The position numbers and the translations under genes were made by a program. The notes under the pieces were generated by a model. It worked only from the letters and a program-made list of their open reading frames with translations, made no database searches and was not told the DNA's origin. A stretch of DNA of 64,000 nucleotides from Aristolochia californica (lineage: Eukaryota; Streptophyta; Magnoliopsida; Piperales; Aristolochiaceae), in assembly GCA_029961685.1 (NCBI GenBank), contig JARWKL010000010.1:30530111-30594110 (forward strand). Direction: 5' to 3'. Shown here one piece after another: positions 22,201 through 37,000 of the stretch (its first letter is position 1; each line of letters starts with the position of its first letter).

Positions 22201-22474
22201 GATTTTATTATTTGGTCTCAGTCCATCTACATGCTAGCTGATGCTACCAGCAGCAACTCTGAATATCTTCTCTATTACATGTAAAATAAATGTTAATGTT
22301 GTTACTCACATGCTTCCGTTTATTGAGCAGCACTCTGCAAGGACACGGGGCAATGGTTTTATTCCAATTTCAGAGTATGGGGCTGAATTCAGAAAGGCAC
22401 ATAAAGGAGGGAAGCCAAGAAAAACAGTAAAACTGCTGTATAGTGGTAGCAACCATTATGATCTTCTTGTTTGA
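19300..22474 (+). CDS. OTU-domain cysteine protease (deubiquitinase), OTU3-like
   Basis: Predicted ubiquitin-specific cysteine protease of the ovarian-tumour family. Eight exons: 19300-19327, 19436-19589, 19704-19791, 19927-19990, 21246-21351, 21424-21478, 21895-21948, 22331-22474. All introns are GT-AG and the product is 230 residues. After an N-terminal arm (VLLDGLRDGSARFELV) comes the catalytic box VTGDGRCMFRAL with the Asp and nucleophile Cys. Next is KGMAMNKGLALNPWEE, then ITVDESLRRYC and SDFWGGESELLVLSKL, and the catalytic His in SGSNHYDLLV at the extreme C-terminus. This organisation matches the Arabidopsis At2g38025 (OTU3) group as I recall it. Intron 4 is long (about 1.25 kb). Stop at 22474. 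Confident on family; the exact orthologue is inferred. Confidence 0.88.
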
Positions 22475-22630
22475 TTTCTTCTAACAAATATTACAACTCT
22501 TCAGCTACGTGTCGTAGCTGGATACAAGATTTACAGTTTGAGCAACCTGTATCGTTTTCTCTATTATTCTTTAAATTTTGTTATTCTTCTGTCACACTGG
22601 GATAATCGTATTAAGATCCTGTTCTTCTGC

Positions 22631-22810
22631 TATTCTACTCTACAGCTTGAACTAGGGAAGACACCATTGCCATCCACCCAAAATTGTCAAGAAATGGAAA
22701 ACCTCAGCAAGATTAGATCGGCATCCCAAGGGTCTGGTCCACTGATCTTCTCTATGGGAAATCCTTGACAGACCCTGATTTTCCCTAGTTCAAGCTTTAA
22801 GAGTAGAATT
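22631..22810. repeat. Inverted repeat with about 29-bp arms and about 120-bp loop, 3' of OTU gene
   Basis: The left arm at 22631-22659 contains GCTTGAACTAGGGAA. The right arm at 22781-22810 contains its reverse complement TTCCCTAGTTCAAGC. Beyond that core the arms also pair through ATTCTACTCT / AGAGTAGAAT with a small mismatch bulge. A poly-T run follows at about 22833-22857. It could be a small foldback transposon or a hairpin RNA. Confidence 0.75.
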
Positions 22811-23344
22811 AACTCCTGAATTCGGTGAAATAGAATTTTTTTTTTTTTTTTTTTTTTGTAGATTCCAAACAGGCCCTTGAGAATCCCAAGTAACCGTGGG
22901 GCGATGATCAAGGAAATAAAGAATTAAAAATAGTTAAGCCATCTCTTACACATGACAAAGCTTCCCGTCTGAAACTTCTTTGTTTGGCCAGTTATTTTGA
23001 TCATTGAAATCTTTTGTCAAACAAAGAGAAAAGAGTTTGGTATTTGTTAGGTTTTGACTTCTTTTTTCAAACCGATCAGTCTTTTCAGGCATGACTCACC
23101 TTCCAAAACAAGTTGAGCTTTTTTTTTACTTTTTTTATATTTTTATATCTAATTAAAATTTCAGACAAAATTTTTAAATGTAAATCCTCCTCTATATTTT
23201 ATCTATAAAATAGTCTAATTTAAATAATTAAAAATAATAATTAAAAATTAAATTATAATTATATAATTAATATTGTTAATAAGACAGCTAAAGTGATTGA
23301 GGTTGTATTATTTGAAATGAAGTCATTATCAAACATACATCCGG
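22811..23344. other. Intergenic region between OTU and MPK3 genes
   Basis: Poly-T tract near 22833 and AT-rich sequence to about 23300; no gene seen. Confidence 0.5.
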
Positions 23345-23960
23345 ATTAGCTTGGTCAAGACGTGGTCCATGGACCAAGGCCCCGTTAAATACATTCTACG
23401 AGTGCACGCCGGGTCGGACCGCGTGGTCTTCCTGATTCTCACTTTTTTTCTATGCAAAAACCGTGTGGACCGCGAGACAGCAGTTTCCTCGAAGATTCGC
23501 GGGTCACGTGAAACTTGACTTTTTGTTTCAAAGTTTTCGTAATGGTTGCTCGTTCCAGCGCAGCAGAGTGTGTGAACTCTTACGGTACTCGCGGTTCCAG
23601 TGGAGTGTTCAAGGCAAGTCTCGCGTGGCCGTCTGCGTGTACCTTTGCGTTTCACTCTGGCGCGTTGAAAATTAGCGTGCTGCCGGACCCAAAGCGGTCA
23701 AACTAGAGGGATGGCGGCGGCGGCCACAATCGTAACCGTCCAAAACGTGTTCTCGTGCTTTCCAAATCTTCGCTTTCTTCCGAGTATTTCTCCAAATCTG
23801 ATGAGCAGATTGGGAAATAAATAGAGCTGATAAGAGCTCGATTTCTTTCTCTCTTGGCTAAATCGCTCCTTCACCTGATTTTTCTCTCTTCTTTTGGGGG
23901 GCGAAATCACTCTGACCTTCTTCACCTTCAGTCTTGAGTTTAGTTTCTGAAGAGCCCAGA
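23345..23960 (+). promoter_or_regulatory. MPK3 promoter and 5'UTR with W-box and G-box motifs
   Basis: W-box cores (TTGAC on either strand) occur at 23353-23358, 23515-23519 and 23696-23701. A CACGTG G-box is at 23505-23510. W-boxes bind WRKY factors and are common in defence-induced promoters, consistent with MPK3 being stress-inducible. A GC-rich trinucleotide run (GGCGGCGGCGGCC) is near 23713. Functionality is inferred from motif presence only. Confidence 0.4.
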
Positions 23961-26881
<2,921 letters not shown>

Positions 26882-28865
26882 ATGGCATTGGCGAACAATT
26901 CGTGTGTTCCCATAAGCATGTGTAATTATCCTCAAACTTCATCAGGCTTTATGTGCAGCTAATAAGCATATCTGATTAGTCATGTAAAAATGGGATGAAC
27001 AGGTTTCCCACTGTATGTTGTGTGACAACCATATGTATTGTTTATTTTATTTTATTTTTCGTTTTCAAGCTTTTGGTAGCAGTGTGTGGAGAATTATTTC
27101 ATCATTCCTTTTTTGTTCTTTTCATGTGAAATTGGGATTGAAGCTTGTATAAATCTTCAAGCCTGGAATGTGTTGGCAGACCGGTTATAAACATGTGGGC
27201 CTTTCTTTTGTTGATTACTTTCTTTTCTTCACCATCAGTATTGCCAAGAGTTTTAAGGGTGGAAAACAAAAGAAGAACCAACTTTGTAGTGGAAAGATTT
27301 GGGACAGTGTCAGTTGTTTTGCAGGTTCCCCATCCATGGTGGACGTTTACTTTTTTTCTTTTCCCCAAAGCTCTTCCAACATCGTATTGGAAATTTTGAT
27401 CCTTATAAAGCAAAAAGATCTCTCGACTTCAGCTATGCCAACTTCATTTTGCAAATTTTGACCCTTCTACAGCAAACTCTGGACTTATTAAATGCAATCT
27501 GTGCTCTAAATCCCTTCTTGGTTAACAGTAGAGTGATGCAGGAAGTGTGGTATTCTCAGCTTCCAAATTTAGAGTAAAAATTTGATTTGTGGGTATTTTA
27601 GTGGTAGGGGCTTAATGCATCACGATAAGATACTAGGGCTGTGTTTGAAACACAAAAAATGGCGAGAAAACGAGAAAGAGAAAAGAAAAAAGGTTTATTT
27701 TTTCTTGTTTGGATGCCTATGGAAAATGAGAGAAAAAACAAAAAAAAATTATAATTTTGTTTTTAGATATACGTGAAAAAAATAAAAATAAAAGTAATAA
27801 TATTTTAAAATTTTTATGATTAAAATTATAATCAGACCCTAAAAAATACACCTCTTTCCCTTCTTCGTGGTATGCTAGGGTGAAGTGAGTGCTAATTTAT
27901 TTTTTACAAATTTTAGTTACATTATTCTGATGGTGTTATCTTAGTTGACCAACCCAGTAAACCATTCCCATCTTTTATTAGAGTTATCTGTTCTTCCTCG
28001 TGGAGAACGAAAGAAAATCCATACAAAAGAAAGAGAATATTTTGTTCGCGTATGATGTAACTTGCAAGGAGCTTTGACTGATTTTTTTTTTTCTTTTTCA
28101 CCTCCCTCATTTCGTTTTTATTTTTTTATTTCGTTGGCCAGTTTTATATTTCTAAATGGTGAATAACCCATCAACAGTTTGAACTTGTCTTGCGTCCTGT
28201 GATTTTATTATTCTTGTTTCTCGTGATCATGTCGTTCAAACTTCTAAGGTTTGAATTCCAGTTCTTTGCTAAACAAGCAGAAAAATAAACTATTCTGAGC
28301 TCTGTACTCGATGTTCTCAAATCAGAAGCCGTTTCCGTCAAGCAACATCAACATCCCATCATTTCACTGTCCAAATCAGTATTTCTGATGCAAAGAAATG
28401 GTCTCCAAATCTAGGCTAGAATTTGGAAATTAGCCTTCATTTTCCTGTTTTGCTCCGCTATGATCACTTGGAAAGCCTTGTCGGTTTCACACAGGTATCA
28501 ATCTTCTTCCTATCTTTTGTCCAATTTTTGGCTTTAATCTCTGTGATTGGAATCTTGCATTGAATAAGCAGATACTTCTCTCAGTGGAAATAATGAAGTA
28601 GATGTCTGCTTAATGTATTGCTGTTTACGGATCATTATTGATTCTCTGGTTCACCCGAAAATCTCTGGTGAGTTGTCAATCTCATTCTCCCGTGACTGAT
28701 TCTAGTATTGGAGGAATTAGATAGCTTTCGCTTTAAGTCCTGCCTCTTAAGGCTCTACAGGTACCGTGGGGGTTTACCCATACTCATCAAACAAGACTGC
28801 CCCCCCATGGCAGAGGTCGTCTATATATCAAACATCCGCTCTGTTATCTTCTTTGTTCTCTGGAA
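26882..28865. other. Intergenic region: MPK3 3'UTR to NPF promoter
   Basis: I find no further coding evidence; open frames at 27100-27580 lack recognisable products. 27640-27830 and 28080-28130 are A- or T-rich. A TATA-like CTATATATC at 28821-28829 lies 37 bp upstream of the first in-frame ATG of the NPF gene and is a candidate promoter element. Confidence 0.5.
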
Positions 28866-31219
28866 ATGGAAGGAGAGAGAAAGAAAGAAAGAATGTCCAG
28901 CAGTGAATCACAGCAGCCTCCACCCCTCACTGATGAAAAAAGTTTGGAGGAGCTCGAAGGTGGTCGGAAAAATGGAGGCTGGCTCACCTTCCCCTTCATA
29001 GCAGGTACCTGTCTCTCTTCTCTGTCACTGTTGCATTGGCCCAACTCAGTATAAGCAGTAAATGGAAGGATGATATGTGGAACTCCAGTGATTTTCTCTG
29101 CTTGTCGTTTTTATCAATTTGATCAACCATCTTGTGGAAAACAGGGAACATGATGGGTCTGGGACTGGCATGGAACGGGGTGAACTCAAACCTCATTGTG
29201 TACCTCATCCAACAGTTGAATGTCAAGAGCATAGATGCCACCCAGATTGCAAATATAGTCAATGGGTGCACCAATCTTGCCCCTATCGCTGGAGCCATCA
29301 TAGCAGACTCCTACTTCGGTTGCTTCTCTGTGATCTCCATTGCCACAGCTGTGTCCATGCTGGTAAAGTTCCTAGTACAGTTTCAATCCTGTGAACATAT
29401 GTTAGCCATATTAGATTATCACCTGAAGCAGATGACTATCTGATGAGATGCATTCATGGAGCTTTCAATGAGACTCAACTTCTTTTGAGCCTGGCAGGGC
29501 ATGCTTCTATTGACATTATCGGCGACAGTCAGGTCGTTGCGGCCACCGTCATGCCGATCCGGCTCAAACACATGCCAATCTGCATCTATCACCCAATTTG
29601 CAGTCCTGTATGCTGCTTTAGCACTACTTGCAATAGGAGTAGGTGGGACTCGTTTCAACAGCGCCACCATTGGTGCCAACCAGTTCCACAAGGCCAAGGA
29701 CCGCAACAACTACTTCAATTGGTTCTTCTTCACCATGTATATCGCGTTCATAGCTGGTTCGACTCTCATTGTGTATGTTGATGACAATGTTGGTTGGGGA
29801 TGGGGGTATGGAGTTTGTCTGGCAGCTAATGCTATTAGCATGGCACTGTTCTTGATCGGGAGGCGATACTATCGGCAAGTTAAGGTGGAGGGGAGCCCCT
29901 TCACAAAGCTGCTCTGTGTTGTATTAGCAGCAGTTAGGAAGAGGAAAGTAGCAGCACCATCTGGTGGGGAAGGCTACTACCATGGGGGAAGACAGTTGGC
30001 TAAGTCACAGTATCCTCATCCTCAACCAACTTCAAGCTTCAGGTGAGAGTTAACTTCTCAAAGCTACTAGTGCAGATGTTTGAAGTGCAAAACATTAACA
30101 AAAGAAAAAAAAATAGATATAGTGTTGGCCATTTCCCAAAGTGAGAAATCAGGTTATCATTAGTAATTTATTTCTCTGAAGAATATAAAAGTTATCATTA
30201 GAGTGGCGTTTGATTTTCATTTCTGGGTTGATTGGGTTCATGCGAGGCTATTCATGGAGCAATGTAATTAAAACAAATACTGAATAGCAAGTTTTTGTAC
30301 CATGTATTTTTAAACAGCTGAAGCTGACTATGAAATTCTGCCATAATTCATTGAGACTTACTGGGTTGAGTTGTGTTGCAGTTTCTTTAATCGTGCTGCT
30401 TTAAAGGTCGAGGGAGACATGGACGAGACGGGATCAATTGCGAAGCCATGGAGACTATGCACAGTGGAGCAAGTAGAAGACCTCAAAGCCCTGATGCGAA
30501 TCATCCCAGTCTGGTCCACCTCCATTTTACTTAGCACCCCCATTGCCATTCAATCCAACCTCACTGTGCTTCAAGCTCTCTCGATGGATCGCCACTTAAG
30601 TCCACACTTGAAAGTCCCTGCAGGTTCCTTCATCACCTTCGCCTTGCTTGCAGCTGCCATTCCACTCCCCATTCTAGATCGCTTCCTGTACCCATCATGG
30701 CAAAAACTGGCTGGCCACTATCCTACTCCACTGCAACGTGTGGGGCTCGGCCATGTACTGAACATCATCGGTATGATGGGCTTCGCAGTCGTCGAATCCA
30801 GGAGGCTCGACGTAGTCCATTCCCATCACTTGGAAGTCGGTCCTGGTTCAGTGACGCCCATGTCTGCCTTTTGGCTTGTTCCTCCACTAATCCTAGTGGG
30901 TGTTGGTGAAGCTTTTCACTTTCCTGGGCAGGTTGCGATGTACTACCAAGAGTTCCCTGCTGCTCTGCGCAGCACTGCAAGCGCCATGGTTGCTTTGCTG
31001 ATAGGAATCGGATTTTATCTGAGTACGGCAATCACTGACCTTGTTCGAAGACTTACTACTTGGTTGCCAAATGAAATTAACAGTGGAAGGCTCGACAACG
31101 TCTACTGGACGTTAGCAATCTTGGGAGTCTTCAACTATGGCTACTTTCTGCTGTGTTCCAAACTTTACAGGTACCAGAATGCTCCAAACGAAGATATAGA
31201 ACTTTCTAGCTCTATCTAA
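28866..31219 (+). CDS. NRT1/PTR family (NPF2, NAXT-like) transporter
   Basis: Predicted 12-pass membrane transporter of the major facilitator type (nitrate or other small anions in this clade). Four exons: 28866-29004, 29145-29362, 29498-30042, 30382-31219, GT-AG, 579 residues. A second in-frame ATG at 28893 would shorten it by 9. The N-terminus is polar, then GGWLTFPFIAGNMMGLGLAW opens TM1. NIVNGCTNLAPIAGAIIADS and FGCFSVISIATAVSML follow. A central cytosolic loop (VAAPSGGEGYYHGG) separates the halves. LSTPIAIQSNLTVLQALSMD and the Pro/Gly-rich VPPLILVGVGEAFHFPGQVA lie in the second half. NVKSIDATQIANIVNGC is characteristic of the NAXT group. The ExxER/K motif usual in TM1 of proton-coupled NPFs is not seen. 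A possible TATA box is at 28822. Confidence 0.9.
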
Positions 31220-34074
31220 GCACAGCAGTCACTATAAAGGGAAAATTGATCATGCAAGATACAGGCAAATTATAGCAGCTTAGTAGTGTTCTTGCCTCAA
31301 GAGTCGTAGACACAGATTCCCCGAGGTGCTTGAAGTTTATATTTGTTATGGTAACTCAATTGGGTGTAGGTCTGACATCAAGCTCATTTGAAAGGGCTGA
31401 AATTAGACTCTTATTTGATTTCTTGGAGGTTTATTAGGAGACGGTGTCATAATATTGTTCCCAGATCTCTTGGTTAGGCTGAGTGCAATTGTCCAGTGTA
31501 AGATTATTTGTTGAGAAGATTATGAACATCATCAATTAGTATAACATACAAAATTCATTGCTACACTACTAAAATATGAAAGAAAGGTAACAAGCACTGG
31601 TTTGCTTGTTTCCAGTGCCTGATGCTCATTAAAGAGCACATGAATAGAGATTTAGTGACAAGAAAACACCATAAATCTGAGCTAATTTATAGGCTCATGA
31701 CGAATCAGGAAATCGTTTGAGAGTAACAAGATCGAAAATTTTCTATCCAGATTTTTTGAGAATGCATTTTGGATACGCTAATAGCCCTGTTAATCGTTGA
31801 ATCAGCAACTGATTTTGAAAACCCAGAGCTACACAAACATATTAGACCTCATTTGGATTGAGAGTCTGGGATAGAGGAGATGAGAAGATATATGTTAGGT
31901 TAGAACAAACTTCTTTTTCTTCTTAAAATTCTCTTCTTTGCATCTTTTTCGCTTACCTCTTCGCCAAAAAACTGCTGGTTGCACTTCGATGTCTTCCGAT
32001 TCTGCGGATACCTGTTGAAAGCCCTTGTACAAATGCAGCATCAATCGTATAGCCTAAACTAAAATTTCTTGCTCCAGCAAGCACGAGGTCAACACCCCAT
32101 ATTGCCGACAGCATCCAAATGGGTTAGCTTCAACATGATAGATACTGCCATTAATCTGAAATCGTCTACCATCTGATCGACTCAGATTTCTCAAATGAGC
32201 CTCCACCACAGTTCAAAAGTGTAAGACTAGTGTATAAGGGCATCTTTTAGTGAAGTAATCGACCAACAATGAGAATAACTGATAACATATCTTCCTAAAT
32301 TTGGTCTTTGAAACATTCAACTACTTCGCAACCAAAGACTCACCAGCTCCGCTATGATACAAGTAGCAGATCATATGAAGGATCCTGCCATGAGTGAAGC
32401 ATGAGTGAAAAATCTCTTGGCTCGACAATCTAAAAGACCCAAACATAAATAGGTGATTACCATATCAAAAGAGTCATACATCGTCCTCTGGCATCACTTC
32501 AGAGTAGATAAGGAAGTAGGCACGTTGTGCTGCAGAAAACTGCTCATGAAACAGAGACATCAATGAATTCCATTTGTTGCATATTCACCTAGAGTGGGAA
32601 GGAGGCATTCTGTGCTGCAGTAGCTGCTCACGAAACACAGGTATCTATGAATTCCATTTGTTGCACTCATGTAAACCAATGCAAGAGACTACTCATCAAT
32701 CAAAGCCATATAAAAAAAATGAAAACGGACAAGGAACTCAAATGCGGATAGCATTCTTACATGCCAAAAAAGCAGGTAAACATTTAGCTTGAGAGAAGAG
32801 AGCAACAAGGAAATTGCATCTATTTCTTCACCAGAATAGAGTACGTACTCATGAGTGAGCATTAAGCCATTTTGCTGTGATTAGGCTAAACCACTATGGA
32901 ACTCTCATTCTACATGTAAAACATTTTCACTTTTAATAATAGAAAGGGTTCCCCATTATATTTTAATTTCTAATTAATATTTTAAATGTTATTTCTACTT
33001 AAAATTCAAAATTCATGAAACACAGAAAAATAGAACCTCTTTTCCAGAATGCACTAATGGAGAAGTTATCAAGCAATGTATGAAATTACCTGCAAAGACT
33101 ACACCCGTTTACCCTTTGCAAGCCTAAAATTTATTTTAAAGAAAGGTTCCACAGTACATCAAGGGCATGAAGCATTAAAACCCCTAAAATAGGTTGCTAA
33201 GGCTCTTCATTGAGATTGATACCAATAAAGCCAACAGAAAAGTTTTCCTTCTCACATTTAAATCAGATAAACCTTTTTATTACAGAACCAAAAAATATCA
33301 ACAAAATTATAAGAAATAAACCAAAGTCAGTATGCTACGTAAACACAAAAAGGAATGAGTAAATAACAAAATGTAGCAAATATTTTTTCAATAATTTAAA
33401 GAAACTCTTTCTGACAAAATGCTTTCATATTTCAAAAAAAATTCTTTCTGAAAAATGTCAAGAGTGTCATTAGGAGAGACAAGGAATCAAAGCTCCTCAA
33501 ATGGGGATAATATATTAAAGAAGTAAACAAACATTTATTTTTATTTGTTCCTTCACACCACTCCTTCAGATGCATTTGTTGGAACATCAATTGAGAAGTA
33601 TCAATGACAAAGTTGAGAAACATAAAAAATTTAACCCCCCAGTAGATTCTCTATTCACTACTGGAAACGTGAGTCAATAATGTTCATGAATTAATTTCAA
33701 TAAACACACAGCGTGAACAGTTAGACAAAGGCTAATTAGAGTTGGAGAAAATTTGAAAATTTTATATATGAGGCAATCAAATTGGGAAACTACATTGTGC
33801 ACATGGCAGCTAAAACAGGTCATAGAGCCCTGGGATCCTCAGATTGAGAGAGAACTTACAAATACCCCAACTTACAGAGCATGCTACACAACAAAGTATA
33901 ATCTTTATACACAGCTGGAAGCAGATGACACTTCAGTAGCAAGAAACACGGCAGCCCATAAGTTATTTCTGATCCACCAAAACAAGAAGAAAAAAAATGA
34001 AATTTCTGATGCCAGTAAAACAATTCCAGGAATTCTTCTTACCTTCTTCATCAATCGATACATCCTATCCACAC
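31220..34074. other. Intergenic region between NPF and PWWP genes (convergent)
   Basis: About 2.85 kb with no supported gene; both 3'UTRs lie at its ends. It contains an imperfect tandem duplication of about 86 bp (32503-32581 and 32591-32665, both ending TGAATTCCATTTGTTGCA). 32930-33420 is AT-rich. Confidence 0.5.
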
Positions 34075-37000
34075 TTAGCTGGCAGCTTCTTCACCATGCA
34101 CAGTATCCGAGCCTTGACTTTCCACTAAAATAGAACAAAATAAAATAGTTGAAGAAGAGGAATAAAACAGAGGAAGCTTTCTTACCACAATCAGAAAGAA
34201 ACAAATAAGATGCAATACCTGGAACTTCATCTCCACGATCTGTTGAAATTTCATATTTTCCTAGAACTAGCGGCATCTGGTCCCTACCCTCCTCTGAAGG
34301 GATTTGCACGCAAGAAGCTGAAGATCGAGACACCATTTGTTGCACATCATTCGCAGACACTAGGGAAACCTGATCAATGCCCCCCACAGAAGATAGTTCA
34401 GGCACAGATTTTGTTTGCCCTTCACACTTTATGCATAGTTCAGATGTTAGACAGTCACCATCAGAAACAAAGTTAGTCATAGATTCTGCTTGCACAGAAT
34501 TGGACTGAGTCAAAGATTCTGTTTGCACATCTAACATCTGGTTGCTGCCATCCATGAAAGCTTGTTCTGCTCCTGGTAGTTGTGAAACCTTATCTACCCC
34601 CTTCTCTGGTGGAAGTTTTGCTGCATTTTCTCCATGGATCTCAACTTTCATCTGCACCGCAGACATGGGGCTGCCAATTCCCAAAGTACGAGATTCAGAT
34701 ATAATTTCTACGGGGTTCACTTCTTTATCATGCAGCTCAGACACCTGCTTGCCACTCTCTGTGCATGGAAGGTCAGTAATACTTTCTGCCCGCTTCTCCA
34801 TGTTTTCAGGCAGCCCAGACAATTGCTTGTGTCCTTCCTGGGAGCAAAATTCACCCCAACATTCAATCTGGTTTATATCCTTCTTAAGTGAGTGGGATAT
34901 CTCAGACGCACCTTCTCTGGAGCTAACTTCAGACCCACATGCTATTTGGGGCGCATCCTTCCTGTGCAGCTCAGACACCTGGTGAGTACCCTCCGTGCTA
35001 GAAAGTTCGCTAACACATGCATTTTGCATCTCCACATTTTTAGTTTGTTCAATCAATTGAGTGCTCCGTTCCTTGGTGCATAATTTGCTACCACACTCAA
35101 TCTGGTTCAAATCCATCGCAAGAGGTTGGTAGATATCACTGGTACCTTCCAAGTAATGATGTCCAGGCCCAGATTCTGTTCGGTTCCCTCCCTTCTCATG
35201 CTGCTCAGACACCTGCTTGCCACTCTCTCTGCATGGAAGGTCAATAATACTTTCTGCCTGCTTCTCCATGTTTTCAGGCAGCTCAGGCAATTGCTTGTGT
35301 CCTTCCTGGGAGCAAAATTCACCCTCACATTCAATCTGGTTTATGTCCTTCTTAGGTGAGTGGGATATCTCAGACGCACCTTCTCTGGAGATAACTTCAG
35401 GCCCATGTGCTATTTGGGGCCCATCCTTCTTGTGCAGCTCAGATACCTGGTGAGTACCCTCCGTGCCAGGAAGTTCACTAACACATACTTTTTGCATCTC
35501 CACATTTTTAGGTTGTTCAATCAATAGAGTGCTCCGTTCCTTGGTGCAGAATTTGCTACCACATTCAATCTGGTTCAAATCCATCGCAAGAGGTTGGTAG
35601 ATCTCACTGGCACCTTCCAAGTAATGATGTCCAGGCCCAGATTCTGTTCGGCTCCCTCCCTTCTCATGCTGCTCAGACACCTGCTTGCCACTCTCTCTGC
35701 ATGGAAGGTCAGTAATACTTTCTGCCTGCTTCTCCATGTTTTCAGGCAGCTCAGACAATTGCTTGTGTCCTTCCTGGGAGCAAAATTCACCCCCACATTC
35801 AATCTGCTTTATATCCTTCTTAAGTGAGTGCGATATCTCAGTCGCACCTTCTCTGGAGCTAACTTCAGGCCCACGTGCTATTTGGGGCCCATCCTTCTTG
35901 TGCAGCTCGGATACCTGGTGAGTACCCTCCGCACCAGGAAGTTCACTAACACATACTTTTTGCATCTCCACATTTTTAGTTTGTTCAATCAATTGAGTGC
36001 TCCATTCCTTGGTGAAGAATTTGCCACCACATTCAATCTGGTTCAAATCCAACGCAAGAGGTTGGTAGATCTCACTAGTACCTTCCAAGTAATGATATCC
36101 AAGCCCAGATTCTGTTCGGCTCCCTCCCTTCTCATGCAGCTCAAGTGCCTTGTCACTGTTGTCCTCACTGCAAGCAAGCTCAGAAATATTTCTTGTTTGT
36201 AACTCCACATTGTTAGGTTCAGTGGATTGGTTATTTCCTTCCCTGGAACAAGGTTCACCATATTCAATTAAGTTCACATCCTCCCTGGGTCGTTGGGATA
36301 TCTTGCACGTACGAACCTCAGCCCTGCATTCCACTTGCACTTCAACATTTTGAGGTGGAGTACATGTTGGACTGCTTCCCTCAATTGGACAAAGCTCAAC
36401 CACACCTTCTTGCCGGGTGGCATTGTTCACGGGCAATTGAGATATTTGATTGCAGCCCTCAGAGGAATGAAGTTCACCCCCATGCTCCAGCTGGTTTACA
36501 TCCTCAGACAGCACACACATCTTCTCACTTTCATCCTTGGGTGGAGGTTGACCATCACCTGCTTCTTGTATATCGAGATTTCCATGAAATTCATACTTTA
36601 TGCTGTGCCCCTCAATGGAAGTCATCTCAGCCCTGCATGCTATTTCGGCCGGATCTTTTTCAGTCTGTTTCAGTATCAAGCTGCTGTTTTCCTCAGTTGA
36701 TAGCTGGCTTTTCTGTTCCATTTCATTCTTATCCTTTTCGGACAATTGAGATGTTTGATTGCTTCCCTCTACTAAAGGAGGCCTGTCCCTGCATTCTGCT
36801 GTTTGCATCTCACTCTTCTTAGTCAGCTGAGATGTTTGTTTGCAATCCTTCATAGTTGTTGCATCCTTTCTGCTTGATGGTGTTGAACCATGATTAGATT
36901 TAGAGGGGGAAGGCAAATACCTAAGACGATAACTAGCAAGTGCTGGACCAAAAATGCTAAATTTTCCTGCACTACTAAAGGCAACCTCTGCATCAGCTTG

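Noticed and set aside
31850..32260. Possible exon fragment on the minus strand
   Set aside because: A short open stretch can be read, but it has stops, no recognised motif and no splice support.
34091..34218. Read-through C-terminus of the PWWP protein (Phe-rich, ending GYCAW)
   Set aside because: This is intron read-through: a GTATTG donor and TTTTAG acceptor remove it and give a short hydrophilic tail instead.
34542..36822. Many plus-strand frames of 60-155 codons
   Set aside because: They are antisense shadows of the repeat-rich PWWP exon, with the same 468-bp periodicity.
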